A DNA stretch of 64,000 nt from positions 15,602-79,601 of the forward strand of contig CAKVBX010000003.1 of assembly GCA_934725685.1 (NCBI GenBank). The letters are read 5' to 3'. This document shows, one piece after another, positions 16,718 to 25,118 of this stretch (position 1 is the stretch's first letter; the number at the start of each line of letters is the position of its first letter). The stretch comes from an uncultured Bacilli bacterium (GTDB lineage Bacteria > Bacillota_I > Bacilli_A > RFN20 > CAG-288). A program made the translations under genes and the position numbers. The notes under the pieces were generated by a model. The model made no database searches and was not told the origin of the DNA. It saw nothing but the letters and a program-made list of their open reading frames with translations.

Positions 16718-17874
16718 TCTTTTGTGAGGGCGTTACTCTCCAGGAGCACTTCGACCGACTTCGGGACATAGACATCGATGGTCTGTCCTCTTCCCGGGAA
16801 TTCGACAAACCCTAAGCCGTTGATGACGATGCGGTTGATGGTAGAATCGAAGGCGGTCAGGGTAACCTTCTTAAGGTCCTCACTCTTATGGATTTTCTCT
16901 GTTCTTGTCGAGAGATTCACATTCTCGGAAAGACTCATGAGCAGTTCGTCGGCCTTGCCAATCTTGCTTCTCTGAAGGGTCAGATCGTTGGACTTGTAAA
17001 AAGTGAAGGTCGTCTTGTCGCCCTTTACGAAATCGAGGCGGGCGAGATTGGAGAAAAGGAAAGACTGGCCTTCCTTGCTCGGATAGCTCTCCGGACGGAC
17101 TAAGGAACGTGGGAGGACATATTTGATGATGGAAGGTTCCAAGAAGGAGACGATAGAATCGGAATTGTAGATGCCGGGAGTGTCGTAGAGATAGGAAGAC
17201 TCATCGAGCGGAATGGAGATGACATCGAGGGTCGTTCCCGGATAGGGGGAGGTCGTGATCATCTTCTCAGTGGAATTGGAATAGGTGCTCAAAAGGCAGT
17301 TGATGAGGGAAGACTTTCCTACCTGATAGGCGCCCACGAAATAGACGCTCTTGCCGTTTCTGTTCTGGTCGATGGCTTTCATCAGACCGTCGATATTGCT
17401 GCTCTTGGAGCCGGAAGAGGTGATGATGACATCGATGGGCTCGACCCCTTCTTCTTTAAGGAGGGCAGTCGCCCGTTCCCTGAGATAGCTTTCGGAATAA
17501 TTCTTATCGAGAAGGTCTCTCTTGTTGAGGATGACAAGGACACGGTTAGGAAGGTATTTGCCGATGCCTTTGAGCATACTACCATGCAGGGAGAACGCAT
17601 TGAGCACATAGCAGACGAGCGCATTCTCCTCCTTGGCGGAAGAGAGGATGGTGACATAGTCGATGGTGAAGTCACCGTTCGCCTTGTACTTGGAATAATG
17701 GCGGAGTTTGTAGCAACGTTCGCAGAGGCTGTCCTCTTCGGATTCGAATTTTTCCTTAGGCAAATAGCCGGCCTCATTGGGATCCTGATCCTGCAGGATG
17801 GCACCGCAACCATAACATCTTTTGACGCGGATTTCGGCGGTCACGCCACTGGTTTTTGATTTTCGGAAGAACAT
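16714..17874 (-). CDS. yqeH: Ribosome biogenesis GTPase YqeH (circularly permuted)
   Basis: 386 residues. An N-terminal zinc finger (CYGCG ... LCERCYKLRHY) is followed by a permuted GTPase order: G4 LNKRDLL, G5 ITSSGSKS, G1 GAYQVGKSSLINCLL, then G3 YDTPGIYN, and a C-terminal TRAP/RNA-binding domain. Needed for 30S assembly in B. subtilis. First gene of its operon: upstream on the minus strand lie AAAGGAG and an extended -10 candidate TGATAAAAT. It overlaps yqeK by four bases. Confidence 0.95.
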   Translation of the reverse strand: MFFRKSKTSGVTAEIRVKRCYGCGAILQDQDPNEAGYLPKEKFESEEDSLCERCYKLRHYSKYKANGDFTIDYVTILSSAKEENALVCYVLNAFSLHGSMLKGIGKYLPNRVLVILNKRDLLDKNYSESYLRERATALLKEEGVEPIDVIITSSGSKSSNIDGLMKAIDQNRNGKSVYFVGAYQVGKSSLINCLLSTYSNSTEKMITTSPYPGTTLDVISIPLDESSYLYDTPGIYNSDSIVSFLEPSIIKYVLPRSLVRPESYPSKEGQSFLFSNLARLDFVKGDKTTFTFYKSNDLTLQRSKIGKADELLMSLSENVNLSTRTEKIHKSEDLKKVTLTAFDSTINRIVINGLGFVEFPGRGQTIDVYVPKSVEVLLESNALTKE

Positions 17875-17937
17875 GGATGACTCCTTTCATTTGTTTTCAT
17901 TTTATCATTTCCCTTTGAAGGAAAGGATGACAACCGT

Positions 17938-20544
17938 TTATTTCTTTCCCTTTTCGAAGAGATCAAAGAGAGAGAGCTGGGTTTCGGCGACATCGGGTTT
18001 GGCGCTGACCTTCTTGGTCTTCTGTACGGAAGGCTCTTCCACGATGGTGCTTTCATCGATAGAGGCGCCGAAGTCGTTGAAGCCGAGAACTAAGGATTTG
18101 CCGAGTTTGTCGAGGTTCTCACGGAGTTCGGAATTGGGAGCGTTGGGGGTGAGGGCATCGATATTGACGGCGAAGGAACTATCGAGTGTCGTGACGCTGA
18201 TTGGCTGCCGTTCCTCCTTGTTTCTGCTGATTTTCTGCAGAGTGACGATGGTCCAGGGATTCTTCTTGAGAATCTTGATGAGGTTGGTCTTGTAGCCGAG
18301 ACGCTCAGAGGTCTCGATTTCCTGGGACCGGATAAGCCTTGCACCGCGGCGGTCTCCTAAGAGAAGCAACAGGCAGTTCTCCTTGCTCGTCAGGGTGACG
18401 AGAGAGACAAGAGGCGCATTCTCGATACCGGAGGAGATGGCTTTGACGCCCATGGCGGCCGTAGAGACGACAGGGACTTCTCCTTCGTTGAAACGGCTCA
18501 CTCTTCCTAAGCTGTCGCAGACGATGCAGTCGCTGTTGCCGGAAGAAATGGCGACATCGACAAGGGCGTCGTCCTTTCCGGAAATCTTGCAGGCGCGTAA
18601 GGGCCTCTTGGTCAAGGTGGATTGTTCAAATTCCTCCAAGGGAGTGCGCTTGATTTTGTTCTCCCTAGTCAGCATGAGGACATAGAGTCCCTTCTTGAAC
18701 GTGTCGATGCGGAAACACTTGACGATGCGTTCCTCCGCCTTCAGGGCGATGAGGTTGTTCAGATGCTTCCCTTCCTCTTTCCATTTGAGATCGGAGAGCA
18801 TATGGACCGGAACATAGGCATAGTTTCCGGTATTGGTGAAGAGAAGTAAGGCGCAATGCGTATCGAGAAGTCCGTCATAGACTAAGCGGTCACCCGGTTT
18901 CATCTTCGGAAGATTGTACGGATCGTTTTCGCTCACATTCTTCATGGAAGCCTGATAGGACTTGACGGAAGTGCGCTTGGCGTAGCCGTCGTTGGTGACG
19001 CAGACATAGACATCTTCCTTGGCGATGAGCTTGGTCTGATCGACCGCCTCGAAGGACTGCTTTTCCTCGAGAATCGTCGTCTTTCTCGGAGTGGAAAACT
19101 TCATTCTCACTTCCTTGAGAATCTCGATGATAGTCTTATCGAGCTTGTTCGGGTCATTGAGGGCGGTCTCAATGGGCGGGATGATGTTGTGAAGCAAGTC
19201 GTCTTCCTCGTTCTTGAGGGCGACGATATCGGTGTTGGAAAGGCGATACAAGGGCATCATGGCGATGGCTTCGGCCTGACGTTCGGTGAAGCCGAAATCG
19301 TTCTTGAGCATATTCTTCACACCTTCCTTGCCGGAACACTTGCGGATTTTGTCGATTACCTCATTGAGGATGGAGTAAGCCTTCATGTAACCGGAGACAA
19401 TTTCCAGGCGGTCCTTTGCGGCCTTCAGGTCATATTGGAAGGCTTTGGTGGAGACATCACGCTGGTGGGCAATGAAGGCATCAATCAGATCGACTAGGGG
19501 CATCTTTCTGGGATGCCCATGGTCGATGGCGAGGAAGTTGCAGCCGATTGTCGTGCGGAGAGCACCCTTGGACTGGAGATACGTAAGAATGGCTCTCGGG
19601 TCGGCACCTTCCTTGATCTGAATGACGATGTTGACGTCATCCTTGGCGGATTCATCGATGATTTCGGTGATGTTGTCGAGGCGGTCGGTCTCCTTTCTCT
19701 TGATGAGGGAAGAGACGAGGTCGTTCTTGATGACACCGTACGGAATCTCGGTGATGACGATGGCATTTTCGCCTTCATCGATATGGGTTCTGCAGTAGAG
19801 GTAGAACGTTCCGGAACCCGTCTCATAGAGGGAACGCAAGGCCTCCTTGTCATCGATCACACCGCCAGTCGGAAAATCCGGACCGGGGACCTTTTCCATC
19901 AGTTCGGAAAGGGAAACTTTCTTATGGTTGATGCGGTAGATGACGGCATCAATGATTTCCGCCAGATTGTGCGGCGGAATATAGGTCGTGGAACCGACGG
20001 CGATACCGCTGGTACCATTGACTAGCAGGTTCGGGAAACGGGAAGGAAGTACGGTCGGTTCGAGGGCTTTGTCGTCGAAAGTCGGAACCATGCGGACGGT
20101 GTTTTTATCCAGATCCATGCACAGATATTCGCTGAGCTTGGAAAGCTTGGCTTCGGTGTAACGGTTTGCGGCTGGCGGATCGTCATCGAGGGAGCCGTTG
20201 TTTCCCTGGAAAGTGACGAGTGGGGCCTCCATTTTCCAAGGCTGGGAAAGGTGGACGAGAGCATCATAAATGGAAGCATCGCCGTGCGGATGGAAATGGC
20301 CCATGACGTTACCGACGATGGTGGCGCATTTGACCGTCTCCTTGCTGTTGAGATAGCCTTTGTCGAACATGTCGTAGATAATACGGCGTTGGACAGGCTT
20401 AAGACCGTCTCGCGCATCCGGAATGGCACGGTCGGTGATGACTTCCTTGGCGTAGCGGTTGAAGGCACCGATGAGGACATCGGACATATCTGATTCAACG
20501 ATGTTTTCCTGATATCTTAGAATCTCTTTTTTCTTACTTTTCAT
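17938..20544 (-). CDS. parC: DNA topoisomerase IV subunit A
   Basis: 868 residues. Breakage-reunion subunit: SDVLIGAFNRYAKEVITDRAIPDARDGLKPVQRR near the N-terminus leads to AANRYTEAKLS with the catalytic Tyr. A long coiled-coil and C-terminal blades follow. The choice of ParC over GyrA rests on the partner directly upstream and the plsY neighbour, the classic plsY/parE-parC arrangement of Bacilli, and on the lack of a clear GyrA box (QRRGG.G). It decatenates daughter chromosomes, close to the likely dif/terminus. It overlaps parE by 11 bases. Confidence 0.93.
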   Translation of the reverse strand: MKSKKKEILRYQENIVESDMSDVLIGAFNRYAKEVITDRAIPDARDGLKPVQRRIIYDMFDKGYLNSKETVKCATIVGNVMGHFHPHGDASIYDALVHLSQPWKMEAPLVTFQGNNGSLDDDPPAANRYTEAKLSKLSEYLCMDLDKNTVRMVPTFDDKALEPTVLPSRFPNLLVNGTSGIAVGSTTYIPPHNLAEIIDAVIYRINHKKVSLSELMEKVPGPDFPTGGVIDDKEALRSLYETGSGTFYLYCRTHIDEGENAIVITEIPYGVIKNDLVSSLIKRKETDRLDNITEIIDESAKDDVNIVIQIKEGADPRAILTYLQSKGALRTTIGCNFLAIDHGHPRKMPLVDLIDAFIAHQRDVSTKAFQYDLKAAKDRLEIVSGYMKAYSILNEVIDKIRKCSGKEGVKNMLKNDFGFTERQAEAIAMMPLYRLSNTDIVALKNEEDDLLHNIIPPIETALNDPNKLDKTIIEILKEVRMKFSTPRKTTILEEKQSFEAVDQTKLIAKEDVYVCVTNDGYAKRTSVKSYQASMKNVSENDPYNLPKMKPGDRLVYDGLLDTHCALLLFTNTGNYAYVPVHMLSDLKWKEEGKHLNNLIALKAEERIVKCFRIDTFKKGLYVLMLTRENKIKRTPLEEFEQSTLTKRPLRACKISGKDDALVDVAISSGNSDCIVCDSLGRVSRFNEGEVPVVSTAAMGVKAISSGIENAPLVSLVTLTSKENCLLLLLGDRRGARLIRSQEIETSERLGYKTNLIKILKKNPWTIVTLQKISRNKEERQPISVTTLDSSFAVNIDALTPNAPNSELRENLDKLGKSLVLGFNDFGASIDESTIVEEPSVQKTKKVSAKPDVAETQLSLFDLFEKGKK

Positions 20545-22468
20545 TCTTTACCACCTCATTCGTGAAGGTATCGACCACGGTGAAGTCGATATTGTTATTG
20601 ATCCATTCCTTGCGGCGGTCGGCATCCTTGCCTAAGAACAGAGACACCTTGTCGGAAGTGTCGTCGTCGTCCTTCAGGCAGACCTTGAGGAGCTTTCTGT
20701 GCTCCGGGTTCATGGTCGTGGAAGAGAGCTGGGAATAATCCATTTCACCGAGTCCCTTGTAACGGTTGATCTTATAGCCGGCTCCGACGGTCTTCTTGGC
20801 CTCTTCAAGCTCGGTATCGTCATAGCAGTAGACCTGTTTCTTGCTGTTATAGACGCGATAGAGCGGCGGGCAGGCGATGTAGAGGTTGCCGTTTGCAATC
20901 AGAGGTTTCATATGGTTGTAGAAGAAAGTGAGTAGCAGAGACTGAATATGGCTTCCGTCATCATCGGCATCAGTCATGATGATGACCTTGCCATAATGGA
21001 TATCGCGAATCTTGAATTCCTTGCCGTATCCGGCGCCGATGGTATAAATCATCGTGGAAATTTCCTTATTGCCGAGCAGTGCCTTGGCATCTTCGATTTC
21101 GGTCGTATTTTTCGGCTTTCCACGGAGTGGCAGAATGGCCTGATGTTTCGGATTTCTTCCCTTCTTTGCAGAACCGCCTGCGGAATCGCCTTCAACGATG
21201 AAGAGCTCATTGGCCATGTATTCCTTGGAGGAGCAGGGGGTGAGCTTGTTGGAAATCTCATAGTTGGCATTCTGGCCCTTGAGGAGTTCACGCTCCTTCT
21301 TCCTTTCGGCCTCGGCCTTGTCCCTGGCTCTCATTTCGTTCATGGTCTTCTTGACCACGGCTTCGGCCTCGGATTTATTCTCGACAAGATAATAGGCAAG
21401 CTTATTCTCGATGACGCTGTCCGTCGCATTGAGGGCTTCCTTCGTTCCGAGTTTGCCCTTAGTCTGTCCTTCGAACTGAAGCAGATGCTCCGGGACCCAG
21501 ACGGAGAGGATGGCAACCAGGCCTTCTCTCAGACAGTCACCATCGAGCGGGGCGTTGGATTTGAACATCTGATTGTTGATACCGAACTGGTTGTAGCAGC
21601 TGGTGATGGCTTTCTTGAGACCCGTGACATGATAACCGCCGTCTCCGGTGCGGACACCGTTGGCAAAAGCGATGATTTTTTCGTCATACGAATCCTTGAG
21701 GAAACCGAAGACGACTTCGACCTTGATGCCGGAATCCGTGCCTTCGAAATGCATCGGCTGAGTGAGTGGTGTCTTCTGGAAGATGTGGCGGTTATAGTAT
21801 TCGACGAGGCCGTTCTCATAGTAGAACGTGTTCTCTCTGTCGTTTCTTTCATCCTTGAGATGGAAGACGACCCCCTTGGTGAGGCAGGCTTGATCGTCGA
21901 GATGGTTGGCGATGCGGTCATAGTTGAAGGTGATGTCCTCGAAGATGGTATCATCCGGATAGAAGCGGACGTCTGTGCCGCGCTTGTTCGTCTTTCCCTT
22001 TTCCAGGATGCCGGAGAATTTGCTACCGCCTTTTTCAAAGCGGGCAAAATGGTCGACACCGTCGCGGTAGGAGTGAACTTCCATCCATTTGGAAAGGGCG
22101 TTGGTGACCGAGGCACCGACACCATGGAGACCGCCGGCGCTCTTGTAGTTGCTCTCATCGAACTTTCCGCCGCCATGGAGGGTCTGATAGACAATCTGGA
22201 AGCCGTTCATCTTTTCCTTGGCATTGTAATCATAAGGGACCCCTCTCCCCTGGTCTTCCACTTCCAAAGAACCATCGCTGTGGATGGTGACATAAATATT
22301 TTTTCCGTAGCCTTCATTGGCTTCGTCGACGGCATTGTCGACAATTTCCCAGACAAGGTGATGAAGGCCGAGTGTGGAGGTGGATCCGATATACATGCCT
22401 GGCCTTTCGCGGACAGGTTCCAGGCCATGGAGAATCGTTAAACTTTTCGCATCATAATTTGTACCCAT
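20534..22468 (-). CDS. parE: DNA topoisomerase IV subunit B
   Basis: 644 residues. GHKL ATPase motifs: WEIVDNAVDEANEGYG (Mg-binding Asn), VEDQGRGVPYD and SAGGLHGVGASVTNAL. The TOPRIM domain shows FIVEGDSAGGSAKKGR and VIIMTDADDDGSHI. It powers strand passage with ParC. A TGAGGT ribosome site precedes the ATG at 22468. It is divergent from plsY across a 90-base promoter region. Confidence 0.95.
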   Translation of the reverse strand: MGTNYDAKSLTILHGLEPVRERPGMYIGSTSTLGLHHLVWEIVDNAVDEANEGYGKNIYVTIHSDGSLEVEDQGRGVPYDYNAKEKMNGFQIVYQTLHGGGKFDESNYKSAGGLHGVGASVTNALSKWMEVHSYRDGVDHFARFEKGGSKFSGILEKGKTNKRGTDVRFYPDDTIFEDITFNYDRIANHLDDQACLTKGVVFHLKDERNDRENTFYYENGLVEYYNRHIFQKTPLTQPMHFEGTDSGIKVEVVFGFLKDSYDEKIIAFANGVRTGDGGYHVTGLKKAITSCYNQFGINNQMFKSNAPLDGDCLREGLVAILSVWVPEHLLQFEGQTKGKLGTKEALNATDSVIENKLAYYLVENKSEAEAVVKKTMNEMRARDKAEAERKKERELLKGQNANYEISNKLTPCSSKEYMANELFIVEGDSAGGSAKKGRNPKHQAILPLRGKPKNTTEIEDAKALLGNKEISTMIYTIGAGYGKEFKIRDIHYGKVIIMTDADDDGSHIQSLLLTFFYNHMKPLIANGNLYIACPPLYRVYNSKKQVYCYDDTELEEAKKTVGAGYKINRYKGLGEMDYSQLSSTTMNPEHRKLLKVCLKDDDDTSDKVSLFLGKDADRRKEWINNNIDFTVVDTFTNEVVKNEK

Positions 22469-22506
22469 AAAATAAAACCTCAGCTTATATTTTACTTATA
22501 AATGCT

Positions 22507-22534
22507 TTGAAAATAAAGCATTCCTAACTATAAT
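22507..22534 (+). promoter_or_regulatory. Sigma-A type promoter of plsY
   Basis: TTGAAA at 22507-22512, a 16-base spacer, and TATAAT at 22529-22534. Predicted transcription start is about 22541, leaving a leader of some 18 bases before ATG 22559. Confidence 0.75.
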
Positions 22535-22558
22535 ACTTCCGTATTGAGAGAACCAAAT

Positions 22559-23278
22559 ATGCAATTGACCTATACTATCCTGTTCTTTGTTTTTACGGGC
22601 CTTCTTTCCTACCTCATCGGCTCCATTCCGACCGCGAAAATCATCGCCTCCTCCCACGGGGTCGACATCACCAAGGAAGGCAGCAAAAATGCGGGCGGAA
22701 CCAATGTCGGAAGAGTCATCGGGAAAAAGGCGGGAATTCTCACCATGTTCCTTGACGCAGCCAAATGCTATCTTCCCTGTCTCGTCGTCTTCCTACTCCT
22801 CACTTTCGCTCCCATGGACCTGATATCCTTCCCTTATCGGACAGAACTTGCCATTTCCATCTCCGGCCTTTCGGTCGCCTTAGGACATTCCTTCCCTATC
22901 TACAGCCACTTCAAGGGTGGGAAATGTGTCGCCTGTTTCGCAGGCTTCGTCTTCTTTACCTCCCCGTTGATTTTTGTTATCGGTGCCAGCACGTTCTTCC
23001 TTGTCTATCATCTGAAAAAACGGGTTTCCTTAGCTTCCCTCATCGGTGCTCCGACGACGCTCTTGCTCTATGTTGTTCCGATGGCACTCGACCTTGTCTA
23101 TGGAGAGCAGCTCTATAACGGAGGCGTTTATTTCGCCCCTTATTGTCGTCTCCACCTCAGCTTTGTAACCACTATCACAGTTTTTCTTTTCGTCTCTCTC
23201 ATCGTCATAAGACACCGTACGAATATTCAGCGTCTCGAAAAAGGAACGGAGCCGGAGACACACTTCAAAAAAGACTGA
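22559..23278 (+). CDS. plsY: Glycerol-3-phosphate acyltransferase PlsY
   Basis: Transfers acyl from acyl-phosphate to glycerol-3-phosphate, the first step of phospholipid synthesis, in the membrane. I use ATG 22559 (MQLTYTILFF, 239 residues); a TTG at 22544 is in frame but only three bases past the predicted transcript start. Family motifs are clear: YLIGSIPTAKII, GSKNAGGTNVGRVIGKKAG, LGHSFPIYSHFKGGKCVA (family: GH.fPvfl.FkGGKgVAt). Five hydrophobic spans are visible. Divergent from parE-parC as in B. subtilis. Confidence 0.95.
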   Translation: MQLTYTILFFVFTGLLSYLIGSIPTAKIIASSHGVDITKEGSKNAGGTNVGRVIGKKAGILTMFLDAAKCYLPCLVVFLLLTFAPMDLISFPYRTELAISISGLSVALGHSFPIYSHFKGGKCVACFAGFVFFTSPLIFVIGASTFFLVYHLKKRVSLASLIGAPTTLLLYVVPMALDLVYGEQLYNGGVYFAPYCRLHLSFVTTITVFLFVSLIVIRHRTNIQRLEKGTEPETHFKKD

Positions 23279-23285
23279 ACTGAAA

Positions 23286-23311
23286 AAAGAACCGCCACCG
23301 AACGGTTCTTT
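23286..23311 (+). terminator. Rho-independent terminator of plsY
   Basis: Stem AAAGAACCG/CGGTTCTTT with an eight-base loop and a T-rich tail, directly after the plsY stop. Confidence 0.85.
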
Positions 23312-23332
23312 TTCTTTGCCATTTGGGCCCCA

Positions 23333-23362
23333 AAAAAATCTCCCTATGGCAGGAGATTTTTT
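23333..23362 (-). terminator. Terminator of yneF (usable on both strands)
   Basis: Stem AAATCTCC/GGAGATTT with an eight-base loop, A-run on the left and T-run on the right, seven bases past the minus-strand yneF stop. Confidence 0.8.
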
Positions 23363-23369
23363 CATTCGG

Positions 23370-23603
23370 TTATTTCTTCTTCGGATTCTTCTGTGCCTGA
23401 GTGACGGACTTCATGACAGCATTGACCTGCGCTTCCGAAGGGGTGCGGCCCATGCTGGAATACAATCTGCGGATCATTTCCTTATTGATGGGAGGGTTAT
23501 CTTTCATTTGTTTCTTGACAACTTTGCCGCAGATGAAGAAACCGAGGACACCGCCCACGAGGAAGGTGACAATCGGAACGACGATTTGTGCCCAAAGTGG
23601 CAT
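23370..23603 (-). CDS. YneF family (UPF0154) small membrane protein
   Basis: 77 residues. One N-terminal membrane span (IVVPIVTFLVGGVLGFFICG), a basic turn (KVVKKQMK), then the conserved cytoplasmic part NPPINKEMIRRLYSSMGRTPSEAQVNAVM, which matches the UPF0154 pattern NPPI.E.MIR..m.QMGrkPSe. Function is unknown; the family is widespread in Firmicutes and Mollicutes. GAAAGGAG precedes the ATG. Confidence 0.9.
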   Translation of the reverse strand: MPLWAQIVVPIVTFLVGGVLGFFICGKVVKKQMKDNPPINKEMIRRLYSSMGRTPSEAQVNAVMKSVTQAQKNPKKK

Positions 23604-23624
23604 AGTAGGGTTCTCCTTTCAAAC

Positions 23625-23648
23625 GAAAAAGCCGGAGAAAACTCCGGC
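23625..23648 (-). terminator. Rho-independent terminator of efp
   Basis: Minus-strand stem GCCGGAG/CTCCGGC with a four-base loop followed by a T-run, 13 bases past the efp stop. Confidence 0.85.
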
Positions 23649-23660
23649 ATAATAAATCAA

Positions 23661-24230
23661 TTAGGCTCTGGAATCGTAGGCACCATCAGCGGTGGTAACG
23701 ATAATTTTGGTGTTGCTCTTGACAAACATCGGAACACGGAGCTTGTATCCGGTCTCAAGAACAGCGTCCTTGGTAGCCTTGTTGACCGTATCGCCGGCAA
23801 CAGCATTGTCGTCGGTTTCGGTGACAAGAAGGGTGACCTTGGCGGGAAGTTCGACGCCGAGGAGTTCCTTCTCATAGAAGGTGACGATAATCGGATTCTC
23901 GTAGGAGATGAAGTTCATTTCCCATTCAAGTCTTTCCTTGGGGATGGAAACTTCTTCGAAAGTTTCGGCATCCTGGAAGTGAACGAGGGAACCATCATCA
24001 TATTCGAGGTTCATCGTTCTCTTGTCGAGATAAATCTGCTCGACTTTGATATCGCCGTTGTAGGATCTCTCCATGATGGAACCGGTTCTGAGGTTCTTGG
24101 CCTTGATCTTGACAATCATGCCTCTCATGGCGGTCTTGTTGTGGTCGATGTTCAGGGAGGTGTAGATATCGTTGCCGTCCTTAAAGGACTTGCCCGGTCC
24201 ACAATCTCCGATCATAATCATGTCAGCCAT
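23661..24230 (-). CDS. efp: Translation elongation factor P
   Basis: 189 residues, normal for EF-P. It relieves ribosome stalling at proline runs. Domain I starts FKDGNDIYTSLNIDHNKTAMRG, with the Lys of HNKTA at the tip that other bacteria modify. The KOW-like IVKIKAKNLRTGSIMERSY, then PIIVTFYEKELLGVELP and a final GYKLRVPMFVKSNTKIIV (family: G..v.VP.Fi..Gd.i.VdT) follow. The usual glycine near the tip (PGKG) is replaced by NKT. A GAGGA ribosome site lies upstream. Confidence 0.95.
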   Translation of the reverse strand: MADMIMIGDCGPGKSFKDGNDIYTSLNIDHNKTAMRGMIVKIKAKNLRTGSIMERSYNGDIKVEQIYLDKRTMNLEYDDGSLVHFQDAETFEEVSIPKERLEWEMNFISYENPIIVTFYEKELLGVELPAKVTLLVTETDDNAVAGDTVNKATKDAVLETGYKLRVPMFVKSNTKIIVTTADGAYDSRA

Positions 24231-24256
24231 TTTTCTGTCCTCCTGTTACAAGCGGA

Positions 24257-24415
24257 TTATTTCTTCTCTTCGTGAAGAGTCTTCTTATTGCACCAAGGGC
24301 AATATTTCTGAGTAGAGAAACGATCCGGATGAGCCTTCTTGTTTTTCGTGGTGATGTAGTTCTCGTGTTTGCATTCTTTGCAACGGAGAATGATATTTGC
24401 ACGCTTTTCTGCCAT
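24257..24415 (-). CDS. rpmG: 50S ribosomal protein L33 (zinc form)
   Basis: 52 residues starting MAEKRANIILRCKECKHENY, with paired CxxC motifs (CKEC and CPWC) that mark the zinc-binding C+ type, and the family KKNPDR-like segment NKKAHPDRF. The start at 24415 is fixed by AGGAGG nine bases upstream; the longer open frame runs into the promoter. It shares a strand with efp and probably a transcript. Confidence 0.95.
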   Translation of the reverse strand: MAEKRANIILRCKECKHENYITTKNKKAHPDRFSTQKYCPWCNKKTLHEEKK

Positions 24416-24446
24416 TTTGTAAGTCCTCCTAAAAGTAAGCCTTTCT

Positions 24447-24475
24447 ATTATAAAGACATATTTCAGTCTTTTCAA
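24447..24475 (-). promoter_or_regulatory. Sigma-A type promoter of rpmG-efp
   Basis: On the minus strand TTGAAA (24470-24475), a 17-base spacer and TATAAT (24447-24452), about 30 bases upstream of the L33 ATG. Confidence 0.8.
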
Positions 24476-24597
24476 GAAGGAATAAAGTATTTTTCGGACA
24501 CTTTTGCTCTTTTGGCCACGTATTGTCGGACATTGAAGCAAATGATACCCAATTGTTTTTTCTTATTTTAAAAAAGTACCGAAAGGAGAATTATGAA

Positions 24598-25111
24598 ATG
24601 AAAACAAGTGTTCGTTAATTATTATCAGGTCTTTTCCTTCTCTCCGTTGTCGAGTGTGGAAAGAAAGAGGACAGCGCATCGTCGTCAATCAGTCTGTCAT
24701 CGGGACACATGCTATACGGAAATGAAGGAAAGTGCCGCCCAGGATGCCAAGGATATCTACCATTACTGCCTTGTCATCCACAATGACACGAAAAAAGGAT
24801 TCGAAAGGAACAAAGAGGACCTCACCCTCAACGCGGACGGAGCCACTTTCCCTTGTCTTTATTTCTACCTCAGTTATCCGATGCCGGGCTTCAACGGAAT
24901 TTATCTCACCTATCTCGTCGATAAAACAGACATCGCCCAGTTCCCTAGGAAACCGTGTGATGCAGAATGTCTTCCCCATCTTCGCTGCAAAGACGGAAAC
25001 ACTCCCTTCCATCTCCTACAAAGGAAAACTTCTGTCTGTTCTTTGCTGAACAAAACGGAAAGCGCACGGTCAGCGTTTTTTTCTATTCTTTTCCTCGAAA
25101 AAAATGTATGA
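24598..25111 (+). pseudogene. Decayed lipoprotein gene (nonsense plus frameshift)
   Basis: AAAGGAGAATT leads to two close ATGs; the one at 24598 reads MKTSVR, then TAA, then continues in the same frame as LLLSGLFLLSVVECGKKED, a textbook lipoprotein leader with a Cys followed by polar residues. That frame then closes, and a different frame (from 24608) stays open to 25111 with sensible composition, including DIYHYCLVIHNDTKKGFE and PMPGFNGIYLTYLVDKTD. The simplest reading is a former lipoprotein broken by a stop and a frameshift. A sequencing error cannot be excluded, and the family is unknown. Confidence 0.5.
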
Positions 25112-25118
25112 TGAAGAT
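25107..25118 (+). promoter_or_regulatory. -10 element six bases before the ispG ATG
   Basis: TATGAT at 25107-25112, then six bases, then ATG 25119. It fits the leaderless layout seen at 1947, 33516 and 48769, but the -35 and extended -10 are weak here. Confidence 0.4.

Noticed and set aside
20948..22441. 497-codon plus-strand open frame opposite parE
   Set aside because: Antisense shadow of a well-supported gene; the hydrophobic Gly/Asp/Val-rich product has no family features.
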